A stretch of DNA of 64,000 nucleotides from Nocardia fluminea (GCF_002846365.1 NZ_PJMW01000002.1:1426001-1490000); one strand, 5' to 3'; shown: positions 34,634-44,033, counted from the first letter of the stretch. Program-made: numbers and translations. The notes: generated from the sequence alone by a model not told the origin.

Positions 34634-36493
34634 TCACACCAGCGAATCCCGCCATGCGGCGTGTAATCCCGCGAAGCGCCCCTGGCCCGCGATCAGCTCG
34701 GCCGGTGCGCCGTCCTCCACGATGCGGCCGTCGTCGAGCACCAGCACCCGGTCGGCAATGGCCACGGTGGACAGCCGATGGGCGATGATCACGGCCGTGC
34801 GGTCGCGCAGCAGGGTCTCCAGCGCGTGCTGCACCAGCCGCTCGCCGGGGATGTCCAGGCTGGAGGTGGCCTCGTCGAGCACGATCACCACCGGATCGGC
34901 CAGGAACACCCGCGCGAACGCCACCAGCTGACGCTGACCCGCCGAGAGCCTGCCGCCGCGTGTGCGCACGTCGGTGGCGTAGCCGTCGGGCAGTCCGCCG
35001 ACGAAGGCGTCCAACCCCACCGCGCGGGCGGCGGCGACCACCTCCGCGTCGGTCGCATCGGGCCTGCCGAGCCGGATGTTGTCGGCGATGGTGCCGGAGA
35101 ACAGGTACGCCTCCTGCGTGATCATCACGATGTGCCTGCGCAGCTCGACATCGGCCAGGTGGCGCAGATCCACGGCGTCGAGCGTGATGACGCCACCGCT
35201 CGGGTCGTAGAACCGGGTGAGCAGTTTCGCCAGCGTCGACTTGCCCGCACCGGTGGCGCCGACCAGTGCCACCACCTGTCCGGCGGGGATCTCCAGGTCG
35301 AATTCCGGCAGCACCGACGTGGTGTTGTAGCCGAACCAGACCTTGTCCATGCGCACCGCACCGCTCGCCCGTTCGAGCGCGACCGGACGGTCGGGTTCGG
35401 CGACGGCGGGCTCCTCCTCGAGCACGCCGGAGATCTTCTCCAGCGCCGCGGCGGCGGACTGGTAGGAGTTGAACACCTGCGCGAGTTCGTCGAGCGGACC
35501 GTAGAACTGGTCGAGGTAGAGCAGGTACGCGGCGAGCACACCGATCGCGAGGTTGCCCTCCATCACCTGCCAGGCGCCGACCAGCAGCACGATCACCGTG
35601 GTGAGCTTGCCGATGAAGTTGGAGAGTCCGACGTAGTCGCCCACCCCGCGGACCGCGGTGGTCGTCGCCTTCTGGTACGCCGAATCCTCGACGCCGAGGA
35701 CCTCCTCGTTGCGGTGTTCGCGCCGGAACGCCTGCACGGCCCGCATGCCGCTCATCGACTCGACGAACTGCACCACCACGCGCGCGATCGCGCCGCGCGT
35801 GCGCCGGTAACCCGCGCGCTGACGCCGCTGCGCCCACCGGGTCACCAGCACCAGCGGCACGAACCCGATCAGCACGATCGAGGCGAGCAGCGGGTCGAGC
35901 CAGATCAGCAGGGCCGCGATGGTCACCACCGAGATCACCGCGCTCAGCGCCTGATTCAACGCTCCTTCGAGCAGTTCCTGCAGCGCTTCGATGTCACTGG
36001 TGAGCCGGGTGACGACCTTGCCCGAGGTGTACTTCTCGTGGAACGACACGCTCAACCGCTGCGTGTGCCGGAACGCGCGCACCCGCAGGTCGAACAGCAC
36101 CCGCTGACTCAGCGACCCGGAGGCACGCAGGAAGGCGAAGGTGGTGAGCCCCGACAGCACCGTCACCGCGACGAATCCCGCGACGGTCGCGATCATCGGC
36201 GTCCAATTACCTTGACGCCCTTCACTGATGCCGTGATCGAGGCCGTAGGCGATGAACAGCGGCAGCGACACCTTGGCCGCGTTGTCGAGCAGGATCAGGA
36301 CGAAGGTGAGGATCGCCTGCTTGCGGTAGGGCCGCACCAGATCGAGGAGCAATCGCCGGGATCGCCCGGCCAGCACCAGGTTTCCGGTCCCGGTGACCGC
36401 GTCGTCCTCTTTCGCGATACCGCGCCAATCGGCCGCGAGATCGGACTTCTCCTCCGGCACAGCCTTTTCCGTTGTCACGGTCTCGGTGCTCAT
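34634..36493 (-). CDS. ABC exporter half-transporter with canonical ATPase site, second pair
   Basis: The 619-residue protein has an ABC exporter membrane domain (residues about 45-340) and an ATPase with Walker A GATGAGKSTLAKL, signature LSAGQRQLV, Walker B VVIVLDEATSSLD and H-loop IIAHRLST. All catalytic residues are present. Its ATG overlaps the partner's stop (36490-36493). The pair is arranged like the 17.7-21.4 kb pair but is only distantly similar. Substrate unknown. Confidence 0.9.
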   Translation of the reverse strand: MSTETVTTEKAVPEEKSDLAADWRGIAKEDDAVTGTGNLVLAGRSRRLLLDLVRPYRKQAILTFVLILLDNAAKVSLPLFIAYGLDHGISEGRQGNWTPMIATVAGFVAVTVLSGLTTFAFLRASGSLSQRVLFDLRVRAFRHTQRLSVSFHEKYTSGKVVTRLTSDIEALQELLEGALNQALSAVISVVTIAALLIWLDPLLASIVLIGFVPLVLVTRWAQRRQRAGYRRTRGAIARVVVQFVESMSGMRAVQAFRREHRNEEVLGVEDSAYQKATTTAVRGVGDYVGLSNFIGKLTTVIVLLVGAWQVMEGNLAIGVLAAYLLYLDQFYGPLDELAQVFNSYQSAAAALEKISGVLEEEPAVAEPDRPVALERASGAVRMDKVWFGYNTTSVLPEFDLEIPAGQVVALVGATGAGKSTLAKLLTRFYDPSGGVITLDAVDLRHLADVELRRHIVMITQEAYLFSGTIADNIRLGRPDATDAEVVAAARAVGLDAFVGGLPDGYATDVRTRGGRLSAGQRQLVAFARVFLADPVVIVLDEATSSLDIPGERLVQHALETLLRDRTAVIIAHRLSTVAIADRVLVLDDGRIVEDGAPAELIAGQGRFAGLHAAWRDSLV

Positions 36494-38319
36494 GGTTCAC
36501 CTCCCATCAGATCGCGGTAGTGGCTGCTCGTGCGCAGCAGCTTCTCGTGGCTGCCCTCGGCGACGATGCGTCCGTCCGCCAGCAGCGCGACGCGGTCGGC
36601 CAGCGCGGCGGTGGACGGCCGGTGCGCGACGAGCAGGGTGGTCGCGCCGGACAGCACCGCCCGCAGCTGATCCTGGACGCGCTCTTCGGTTTCCACGTCC
36701 AGCGCGGACAGTGGATCGTCGAGGACCATGATCCGGCCGTGCGCCGCGGTATCGCCGGTGAGCACAGCCCTGGCCAGGGCGAGACGCTGGCGCTGTCCGC
36801 CCGACAGACTCATGCCCTGCTCACCGATGCGGGTGTCGAGCCCCCACGGCAGCGCGTCGACGAACTCACTCGCCTGCGCGATATCGAGCGCCTGACGCAC
36901 ATCGACGTCGGTGGCACGCGGGTCGCCCAGCGCCACGTTCTCGCGCACACTGGCCGAGAACAGCACCGGTTCCTCGAAGGCCACCGTCACCACCCGGCGC
37001 AACTCCGCCAACCGCAGCGTGGCGATGTCGACGCCGTCGATGGTGATCCGGCCGTCGCTGACGTCGTAGAGCCGGGGAATCAGTTCCAGCAGCGCGGTCT
37101 TCCCGCTGCCGGTCGCGCCGACGAGCGCGACCGTCTCCCCCGGCCGGATCCGCAGCGAGATCTCCTCCAGCACGGTGTGTTCCGGGCCGTCCCCGGATCG
37201 CGGGTAGGCGAAGCGGACCCGGTCGAGGACCAGTTCGCCGTGCAGCGGGTCGGGTAGTCGCGCCGGGTGCGGCGGATCGGCGATGTCGAGCGGGGTGTCG
37301 ATGATCTCCCAGAAACGATCGGCCGCGGTGCGCGCCTCGAACAGCTCCGAGAGCAGGAAACCGAGCCAGATGATCGGCCACTGGAGGAATGTGGCCAGCG
37401 TGATGCTCGCGACGAGCGTGCCCATCGTCATCGACCCGTGCACCACCGCGTAGCCGCCCACCCCGAGCGACACCGCGATCGACACGGTCGGCAAGGTCAC
37501 CAGCGCCGCCCACAGCGTGGCGTCCAGACGCACCTTCTCCATCTCGGTGCGCTGCAATTCGCGCGAGAGCGCGGTGAACCGCGTCCCGAAGAAACGGCCA
37601 CGGCCCAGCGCCTTGAGCACCCGCACGCCCTGCGCGGATTCCTGCGCGATGGTGGCCAGGTCGCCGGACTGGTCCTGTGAGCGGCGCGAGGCCACCTCGA
37701 ACCGGCGGACGAAGCGCACGCAGAACAGCGTCAACGGCAGGGAGGTCACCGTGAAGATCAGTCCCACTTGCCAGTTCATCGCGAACAGGACGATCAGCCC
37801 GGTCGGCATGATCACGCTGTTGACGATGAGGAACGGACCGGCGAAGGCGACGAACCGCCGCAGCACCGACAGATCGTCGATGGCGCGCGAGAGCAGCTGA
37901 CCCGACTGCCACCCGTCGTGGCGGCCGATCGAGAGGGCCTGCAATCGCGTGAAAAGCTTGGCACGCATGGTGATCTCGAACATCGTCGACGGCTTGGACA
38001 CCAGCCATCGCCTGCCCCACATACCGAACGATTCGAGTGAACCGAGCAGGAAGATCAGCGCGACCGGGGCCAGCAGACCGACGAAATCCCGCCGCGCGAT
38101 CGGCCCGTCGACCACCCGCGCGATGACGAGCGGAATCACGATCGCGGTGCTGGCGGTGACGATCGCCAGTGCGTTGGCCACCAACAGCGGCACCCGATAC
38201 GGCCGGAGAAACGGCAGGAATCGCCGCAGCGATCGCATTCCCCCACTCGACCGCGGCGCGGGCCGCTCCGATCTGTCGGCCTCCGATTCGGCGGCCGCCA
38301 GCTCTGATGTGACAGACAA
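36490..38319 (-). CDS. ABC exporter half-transporter with degenerate ATPase site, second pair
   Basis: The 609-residue partner has Walker A GATGSGKTALLEL, signature LSGGQRQRLALAR and Walker B RIMVLDDPLSALD. Asp replaces the catalytic Glu, marking the inactive site of a heterodimer; the H-loop region reads LVAHRPST. The start is uncertain: TTG 38319 has AGGGGG upstream, while ATG 38238 (MRSLRRFLPFLRP) is a shorter choice. The extra N-terminus is hydrophilic. Confidence 0.87.
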   Translation of the reverse strand: MSVTSELAAAESEADRSERPAPRSSGGMRSLRRFLPFLRPYRVPLLVANALAIVTASTAIVIPLVIARVVDGPIARRDFVGLLAPVALIFLLGSLESFGMWGRRWLVSKPSTMFEITMRAKLFTRLQALSIGRHDGWQSGQLLSRAIDDLSVLRRFVAFAGPFLIVNSVIMPTGLIVLFAMNWQVGLIFTVTSLPLTLFCVRFVRRFEVASRRSQDQSGDLATIAQESAQGVRVLKALGRGRFFGTRFTALSRELQRTEMEKVRLDATLWAALVTLPTVSIAVSLGVGGYAVVHGSMTMGTLVASITLATFLQWPIIWLGFLLSELFEARTAADRFWEIIDTPLDIADPPHPARLPDPLHGELVLDRVRFAYPRSGDGPEHTVLEEISLRIRPGETVALVGATGSGKTALLELIPRLYDVSDGRITIDGVDIATLRLAELRRVVTVAFEEPVLFSASVRENVALGDPRATDVDVRQALDIAQASEFVDALPWGLDTRIGEQGMSLSGGQRQRLALARAVLTGDTAAHGRIMVLDDPLSALDVETEERVQDQLRAVLSGATTLLVAHRPSTAALADRVALLADGRIVAEGSHEKLLRTSSHYRDLMGGEP

Positions 38320-38512
38320 AACTCCCCCTTGATGCCCGGTCGGCTGGTCGGTTTTCCGGTACGGACGCCAGGTGATGTTCGCACCGGGGTCCGACAAGTT
38401 CGGCCTGTCCAGAGTCCCAGAGCACCCCCGCCCCCGGCCACCGATTTTCCTCGGCGTGCGCCCGCCCGTCTACCCCCGCCGGGCGATGCGTCACCCGTCG
38501 TCGGGAAGGATT

Positions 38513-38624
38513 CGTTCGCGGCCTGTCCCTGTTCAGCGGACCGATACAATTCGCCACAGGCGCGAGGGAACGGAACGCTGAACAGCGGACCACCCGGTGG
38601 CCGCTGACCCGAGCGCGCCGGCGC
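38513..38624 (+). repeat. Structured interspersed element, diverged copy 5
   Basis: This 112-bp segment keeps the architecture but not the core sequence. GCGGCC and CCTGTTCAG on the left match CTGAACAG and GGCCGC on the right. The loop contains GGCGCGAGGGAAC in place of GCGACGAAGGAG. The end is a hairpin GAGCG-CGCCGG-CGCTC, one base from copy 1. TCGTTCGCGGCC at its left edge matches copy 3. It ends about 20 bases before the dcm start. Confidence 0.5.
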
Positions 38625-38645
38625 TCCGAAACCACAGGAGTCTTG

Positions 38646-39788
38646 TTGTCGCGGATGGTCGGGTTGTTCGCCGGGATCGGCGGGCTCGAACTCGGTCTGA
38701 GCAGACATGGCTGGTCGTCGGAGCTGCTGTGTGAGATCGATCCCGGTGCCCAGGGTGTCCTCGCGGCGCGGTTCCCGGACACCGATCTGCACGGCGACAT
38801 CACCCGCCTCCGGTCCCTCCCCGCGCGCACCGAGCTGGTCGCGGCGGGTTTCCCGTGCCAGGACCTCTCCCAGGCCGGGCGCACGGCGGGCATCACCGGC
38901 CGCCGATCCGGCCTGGTCGACGAGGTGTTCCGCCTGGTGCGCAGGCAGCGTGGGCCGCGGTGGCTGTTGATCGAGAATGTCCCGTTCATGCTGCAACTGG
39001 GCCGGGGCGCGGCCATGCGCCACATCACGGCCGCCCTGGAGGAACTCGGGTACGCCTGGGCCTATCGGGTCGTCGACGGGCGCGCGTTCGGCTTGCCGCA
39101 GCGACGGCAGCGCGTGCTGATGCTGGCGTCGCGCACCGAAGATCCCCGCCAGGTGCTGTTCGGCGACGACGCCGGTCCCCGCGACTACGGCGATCCGGAC
39201 TGCGATCCGTGCGGCTTCTACTGGACCGAGGGCGTGCGCGGCCTCGGCTGGGCGGTGAACGCGGTGCCGACCCTGAAGGGCGGTTCCGGTCTCGGCATCG
39301 CCAGTCCGCCCGCGGTCCGGCTGCCCGCGGGCGAGATCGTGACGCCGGGGATCGTCGACGGTGAACGATTACAGGGGTTCGACGCCGACTGGACCGCCCC
39401 CGCCCTCGATGTTCCCGGCGTGCGCCACGGTCATCGCTGGAAACTGGTGGGCAACGCGGTGAGCGTGCGGATGGCGAACTGGGTCGGCGAACGCCTGGCC
39501 GCGCCGTCGGACCCGCTGACCGTGGGCGAGCCGATCGCCGCCGGTCAGCCGTGGCCCAGCGCGGCGTGGGGTCACGCCGGTGTCGTGCACCGCGTTCCCC
39601 TCTCGACCTGGCCGGTCCACGAGCCCTACGAGGACCTGAAGAACTTCCTCACCGAGCCCCGCCTGCTCTCCCCCCGCGCGACGGCGGGATTCCTGCGTCG
39701 CACCGAAATGGGAAGTCTGCGCTTCCCGCCCGGATTCCTCGACGATGTGCGGGATCACCTCGACCGCATGGGCGGCTGGGCGGCATGA
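38646..39788 (+). CDS. DNA (cytosine-5-)-methyltransferase
   Basis: The 380-residue enzyme has C5-methylase motifs in order: motif I LFAGIGGLELGLSRHG, motif IV AAGFPCQDLSQAGRT (catalytic Cys71), motif VI LLIENVPFM, motif VIII LPQRRQRVLMLAS, and motifs IX and X near NAVPTLKGGSG and LVGNAVSVRM. The recognition region between VIII and IX is short (about 45 residues), and a 90-residue C-terminal extension follows motif X. The start is uncertain: TTG 38646 has AGGAG at five bases, ATG 38655 at 14. It is coupled to vsr (overlap ATGA). No restriction enzyme is adjacent. Confidence 0.92.
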   Translation: MSRMVGLFAGIGGLELGLSRHGWSSELLCEIDPGAQGVLAARFPDTDLHGDITRLRSLPARTELVAAGFPCQDLSQAGRTAGITGRRSGLVDEVFRLVRRQRGPRWLLIENVPFMLQLGRGAAMRHITAALEELGYAWAYRVVDGRAFGLPQRRQRVLMLASRTEDPRQVLFGDDAGPRDYGDPDCDPCGFYWTEGVRGLGWAVNAVPTLKGGSGLGIASPPAVRLPAGEIVTPGIVDGERLQGFDADWTAPALDVPGVRHGHRWKLVGNAVSVRMANWVGERLAAPSDPLTVGEPIAAGQPWPSAAWGHAGVVHRVPLSTWPVHEPYEDLKNFLTEPRLLSPRATAGFLRRTEMGSLRFPPGFLDDVRDHLDRMGGWAA

Positions 39789-40255
39789 GCGCGCGGCGCG
39801 AAGACAACCCGGAATCCGCGTCGGCGCCACCCGCTACGCGAAGACTCGTGACCGACGCCGCGACCAGCGCGCGCATGTCCAAGCAGCGCCGCGCCGACAC
39901 CGCTCCCGAGCTGGCATTACGCCGCGAATTACACCGGGCGGGCCTGCGTTATTTCGTCGACCGCCCGCCCATCAAAGGCCAGCGCCGCCGCGCGGATGTG
40001 GTGTTTCCACGACTGCGCATCGCGGTCTACGTCGACGGCTGTTTCTGGCATCGCTGCCCTGATCACGCGACCGATCCGAAGAACAACGCGCAGTGGTGGG
40101 CCGACAAGCTGGCAGGCAATGTCGCTCGCGATCGGGCCACCGACCTCGCGTTGACAGCGGCGGGCTGGGTGGTGGTCCGGGTCTGGGAGCACGAGGATCC
40201 GCATGCTGCGGCGGAGCGGATCACCGCACTGGTGAAACGCTCCGAACCCGGCTGA
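39785..40255 (+). CDS. vsr: Very-short-patch mismatch repair endonuclease
   Basis: The 156-residue nuclease nicks T:G mismatches formed by deamination of 5-methylcytosine. Family motifs are clear: RMSKQRRADTAPELALRREL, then ADVVFPRLRIAVYVDGCFWH (catalytic Asp and zinc region), CPDH, NVARDRATD and WEHED. Its ATG overlaps the methyltransferase stop, so it repairs lesions made at that enzyme's own sites. Confidence 0.94.
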   Translation: MSARREDNPESASAPPATRRLVTDAATSARMSKQRRADTAPELALRRELHRAGLRYFVDRPPIKGQRRRADVVFPRLRIAVYVDGCFWHRCPDHATDPKNNAQWWADKLAGNVARDRATDLALTAAGWVVVRVWEHEDPHAAAERITALVKRSEPG

Positions 40256-40269
40256 CCCGCGTTATTTCT

Positions 40270-40398
40270 TCAGCGGCGACGGGGGCTGTGTTCGGCGCGA
40301 ACCCGCACTCGTGCGCGCGACGCGTCCGCCGTGACGAAGCCGGACACGGCCAGCGCGAGGATCGTGGCGAAACCTGCCAGCGCGATCACGTAGCTCAT
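40270..40398 (-). CDS. Small single-helix membrane peptide
   Basis: A 42-codon frame from ATG 40398 reads MSYVIALAGFATILALAVSG, followed by an Arg-rich cytoplasmic tail (SRARVRVRAEHSPRRR). GGAGAGG lies about seven bases upstream. The membrane helix plus positive tail is protein-like. Function unknown. Confidence 0.58.
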   Translation of the reverse strand: MSYVIALAGFATILALAVSGFVTADASRARVRVRAEHSPRRR

Positions 40399-40537
40399 CG
40401 AGGACCTCTCCGTTGGTTACCGACCACCCTGAACGGTGAACCTGACAGCAACCTGTGCGTGTCTGTGACGGTCTCGATGAAACCACGTCCCCGCGCTCGA
40501 CGCGCCTGTTCCGGGCGGTGGGGCCCGGGCACGCACA

Positions 40538-41227
40538 ATGGTCGGTGTGACCGAATCCGCACGGCACACCCGTGGTTACTCGTGGCTGATCGCGTCCGCG
40601 ATCGCGATCGCGGGCCTGTGCTACTCGTCCTGGCTGCTGGAATTCGCGCTGCCGATCGACACCGACCCGGTCAACGACTTCCTCAGCGAACTCGATGCCG
40701 AGGGCAAGCCCTATCGGGAGGTGTTCGGCACCGCCGACAAGCTGGTCGGCCTGTTGCTGATCCCCGCGGCGCTGGGTGGACTGCTCGTTTTCCGGCGCCG
40801 CCGGTTGACCACGATCGGCTGGTCAGCCCTGTTGTGTTTCGGCGCGTCCACCATCGCCGACGCGCTGCTCCCGCTGCACGACTGCGCCGAGGGCGACACC
40901 GCGTGCGGCGGCGACCGCGGTCTGTTTCCGCAGCTACACCAACCACACGCGCTCACGAGCACACTGGCTGTCACCTCGATCGCGGTGGCGGCGTTCGCGT
41001 TCAGCCTCGCCGCCTACCGCTACCACCGCTGGCGGATTTTGCGGGAATTCGGCGTCGCCGTGCTGGTCCTCGGGTCGGCGGCGACCATCTGGATGATGGT
41101 CGCCGACAACCTCACCGGCTCCTACGCACTCGGCATCGCCCAGCGAATCCAGGTCGGCACCATGTCGCTGTGGTTACTCGCGCTGGCCACCGCGGTGCTC
41201 GTCGAAGCCCGCGAGTGGACTACTTGA
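40538..41227 (+). CDS. DUF998 family membrane protein
   Basis: The 229-residue protein has six predicted helices. Between helices 1 and 2 lies DPVNDFLSELDAEGKPYR, and SALLCFGASTIADALLPLHD shows the family pattern. The function of DUF998 is unknown. ATG 40538 or GTG 40547 may be the start. The 3' end overlaps the convergent lipoprotein gene by eight bases. Confidence 0.78.
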   Translation: MVGVTESARHTRGYSWLIASAIAIAGLCYSSWLLEFALPIDTDPVNDFLSELDAEGKPYREVFGTADKLVGLLLIPAALGGLLVFRRRRLTTIGWSALLCFGASTIADALLPLHDCAEGDTACGGDRGLFPQLHQPHALTSTLAVTSIAVAAFAFSLAAYRYHRWRILREFGVAVLVLGSAATIWMMVADNLTGSYALGIAQRIQVGTMSLWLLALATAVLVEAREWTT

Positions 41228-42800
41228 CGGTGATCTTCACCGTGTAACCGCCGATTTTCGCGGGCAGCTCGGTGGTGTCGACCGCGAGCACCTCGCCGGT
41301 GTCCTGCAGGCCGTTGGGCAGCGTCTTGGGCTTCAGCCCGAACGGAGGCTGCTCACCCTGACTCGCGGCCAGGCCGAAATCGCTGTCGTTGGCGATGTAG
41401 ATGGTCTTGCCGCCGTCGAGGGTGGCGATGCCCTCGATCTTGTCGTGACCGAAGAACCGTCCCTCCTCGTCGAGTGCGGCGACCAGCGCGGACAGATCCA
41501 GGTTGCTCTTCTTCGCGACCGGCGTGACGCCCGCCTTGATGAGTGCGGCAACGCCTTCGGCGGTCGGGGTGACCCCGATCAGGGTCTCCAGCGGCTTGCC
41601 GTCGATCAGCAGGCCGCCCTTCTCGGCGTCGTAGGTCGCGCCGGGCATGGTGGACTGCGGGCCGACATCGGTGGCGCCCGCGATGTCGATGGTCCAGATC
41701 TTCTTGTCCGACTTCGGCGCGAGGTTGCCGTCACGCTCGTCGACCAGGAACGTGGTGGCGCTCAGCGCGGTGATCTCCGAGACCGCGACCTTCGACTGCT
41801 TCGGATTTTCCAGCGGGTACAGGAATTCCTTCTGCGCCTTGGTCTTCAGATCGACCGTCACGATGCGCGCGAACGGCACCTCCTTGGCCGAGCCGCCGAG
41901 GCCGGGAGTGTTGAGCGCGCTCTGCACAATGCCGACCAGGGTGCTGCCGTCAGGGGTGATGGTCAACCCCTCCATCCCCTGGTTGGGTGTGCGCAGTGCG
42001 ATCTCCTTCGGCAGGCCGTTGCCGGGTGCGAGCCGCTCGATCTCGGTGCCCGTGGCATCGAAATGCACCAGGAACGGACCGTATTCGTCGGAAACCCAGA
42101 AGGTGCCGTCGGCCAGTGCGACGAGGCCCTCGGGGTCGAGGCCGTGATCGGTGGGCGGCAGGACATTGCCCTGGAGGTCCTTGATCGTCTCGCCGGTGCT
42201 CGCCGAGATATCGACCTGGCCGTTGAACGGTGCGCCCGACTTGCTCCGCAGTTCGATGCTCGACCGCAACACGGCCCGGTTGTCGACCAGCTCGAACCGG
42301 CCGATCTTGGGCACGAAACCCGGTGTGGGCGAGAGCTTCTCGTTCTTCGCCGGACCGTCCACGTTCGGGCCGCGGTCGGTGAGCCCGTAGAACTCGTCTG
42401 CGCTGCCCGGCACCGCGGTCCAGGCCGAACCGAATCCACTGCCCTGCACCGTGGTGCCACCGAACTCGCCGAGGACCGGAATGTCGGTGGTGTAGAGGCG
42501 AACCGCGTCGGTGGTGGTGACGGTGAACTGGTCGAGACCGAGGTAGCCGGCGCTCGGGGTGTAGATGTAGGCACCGTCGGCGCGGCGGGTGAGATTGCCG
42601 TGTTCGGGCTCGAGGCTGACCCCGAGCACCGCGCCCGCCCCAGCCTTCGCGACCAGCTCGTCGAGCGTGATCACCAGCGGCTGGTCCTTGGCTGCCGTGA
42701 AAACGGCAGCGGACTCCGGCGATGAGCAGCCCGCCACCACGGCGGCGGCGCACAGAGCGGCGGTGAGCGGAAGAAGTCGAGGACCTGGACGCACGTTCAT
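41220..42800 (-). CDS. Lipoprotein with esterase-like phytase domain
   Basis: The 526-residue exported protein has a lipoprotein signal (RLLPLTAALCAAAVVAGCSS, lipobox VAGC) and after about 100 residues of Ig-like sequence a phytase-like beta-propeller: TAVPGSADEFYGLTDRGPNV, DPEGLVALADGTFWVSDEYG, and NQGMEGLTITPDG. Related proteins are annotated as esterase-like activity of phytase and may hydrolyse phosphate or phosphodiester substrates outside the cell. The start is ATG 42800; the open frame upstream is antisense to the RidA gene. Confidence 0.87.
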   Translation of the reverse strand: MNVRPGPRLLPLTAALCAAAVVAGCSSPESAAVFTAAKDQPLVITLDELVAKAGAGAVLGVSLEPEHGNLTRRADGAYIYTPSAGYLGLDQFTVTTTDAVRLYTTDIPVLGEFGGTTVQGSGFGSAWTAVPGSADEFYGLTDRGPNVDGPAKNEKLSPTPGFVPKIGRFELVDNRAVLRSSIELRSKSGAPFNGQVDISASTGETIKDLQGNVLPPTDHGLDPEGLVALADGTFWVSDEYGPFLVHFDATGTEIERLAPGNGLPKEIALRTPNQGMEGLTITPDGSTLVGIVQSALNTPGLGGSAKEVPFARIVTVDLKTKAQKEFLYPLENPKQSKVAVSEITALSATTFLVDERDGNLAPKSDKKIWTIDIAGATDVGPQSTMPGATYDAEKGGLLIDGKPLETLIGVTPTAEGVAALIKAGVTPVAKKSNLDLSALVAALDEEGRFFGHDKIEGIATLDGGKTIYIANDSDFGLAASQGEQPPFGLKPKTLPNGLQDTGEVLAVDTTELPAKIGGYTVKITVK

Positions 42801-42885
42801 CTGCCATGCATACCGTCGCGGTCCGACCACGAGACGACCGGCAAATGAATTGTCCTCCACCACCCGGTGGACCATTCTGGCAACC

Positions 42886-43296
42886 ATGACCACAACTCGG
42901 GTGAACATTTCCTCAGCCTCCGATTTCGAAGATGTCGTCGGGTATTCGCGGGCGGTACGGGTCGGCAACCACGTCCTCGTCAGCGGCACCACCGCCGCTG
43001 TCGCCGGTGGTGGCGCTGTCGGCGGCGACGATATCGGCGCCCAGACCCGTGAGGTCCTGGCTCGTATCGCGACCGCGTTGGAGCAGGCCGGAGCGAGTGT
43101 GCGCGATGTGGTGCGCACGCGCATGTTCGTCACCGATATCGCCCGGTGGCCCGAGGTCGCGGCCGCGCATGCCGAGGTGTTCGGCACGATCCGCCCCGCC
43201 GCCTCGATGTACGAGGTCACCGCGCTGATCGCCCCCGACCTGCTGGTGGAGATCGAAGCCGATGCGATCATCGACGAACTACCCTCGAACTCGTGA
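42886..43296 (+). CDS. RidA/YjgF family protein
   Basis: The 136-residue protein is a member of the RidA superfamily, trimeric proteins that hydrolyse reactive enamines and imines. It shows YSRAVRVGNHVLVSGTTA and VVRTRMFVTDIARWPEVAAA. The family Arg is in VRTRMFV, and PAASMYEVTALI matches the usual C-terminal strand. It is coupled by a GTGA overlap to the isomerase-like gene. Confidence 0.88.
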   Translation: MTTTRVNISSASDFEDVVGYSRAVRVGNHVLVSGTTAAVAGGGAVGGDDIGAQTREVLARIATALEQAGASVRDVVRTRMFVTDIARWPEVAAAHAEVFGTIRPAASMYEVTALIAPDLLVEIEADAIIDELPSNS

Positions 43297-44018
43297 CCCG
43301 CGAAACGGCTACCCCCACCGACCTGCTCGATCAGGTCGCCGCCTCCACCGCGCGCCTCGATACCGCGATCGGCACGCTCACCGACGCGGCGCTGGCCGAA
43401 CCGTCGCTGTTACCGGGCTGGACGCGCGGCCATGTGCTGGCGCACCTGTCGCGCAACGCCGACAGCCTGCTGAACCTGCTGCTGTGGGCGCGCACCGGCA
43501 TCGAGATCCCGCAATACCCGAGCGTCGAGGTCCGCGATACCGACATCGCGGCGGGCGCATCCCGCCCGCTGACCGTGCAGCACGCCGACTTCACCGCCTC
43601 GGCCCACTGCTGGCAGGCAGTCGCCACCACGATGTCACCCGCCGACTGGCAGGCCGAGGTCCGCAATCGCCAGGGCGGCACCCTCACCGCCGACAAGATC
43701 CTGTGGATGCGCCTGCGCGAGACCGAGATCCACCACGTGGACCTCGACATCGGCTACACCCCCGCCGACTGGCCCGCGCCCTTCGTGGCCCGCCTGCTCC
43801 CCGAAGCCATCGCCGACCTGTCCGGCAACCTCCACCCCGAAGCCACCCCCACCTTCGACATCCAGTCCACCGACACCGATCTCATCGCCACCGTAGGCCC
43901 CGGCCGCCCCCAGCACACCGTCCTCGGCCCCGCCACCGCCCTCCTCGGCTGGCTCCTCGGCCGCACCTCCGGCAACGACCTCACCGGTCCCCTCCCCCCA
44001 CTCCCAGCCTGGAAGTAG
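43293..44018 (+). CDS. Maleylpyruvate isomerase family mycothiol-dependent enzyme
   Basis: The 241-residue protein has the DinB-like helical metal-binding N-domain: LLPGWTRGHVLAHLSRNADS with a metal-ligand His, then RLRETEIHHVDLDIGYTPAD with two more His residues. A C-terminal SCP2-like part follows (VLGPATALLGWLLGRTSG). The family includes mycothiol-dependent maleylpyruvate isomerase; the true substrate here is open. GTG 43293 overlaps the RidA stop. Confidence 0.88.
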   Translation: MTRETATPTDLLDQVAASTARLDTAIGTLTDAALAEPSLLPGWTRGHVLAHLSRNADSLLNLLLWARTGIEIPQYPSVEVRDTDIAAGASRPLTVQHADFTASAHCWQAVATTMSPADWQAEVRNRQGGTLTADKILWMRLRETEIHHVDLDIGYTPADWPAPFVARLLPEAIADLSGNLHPEATPTFDIQSTDTDLIATVGPGRPQHTVLGPATALLGWLLGRTSGNDLTGPLPPLPAWK

Positions 44019-44033
44019 TGGTGGGGGGCTTGC

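Noticed and set aside
42801..43271. N-terminal extension of the lipoprotein frame to 43271
   Set aside because: It is antisense to the RidA gene, and the lipoprotein signal starts at ATG 42800.
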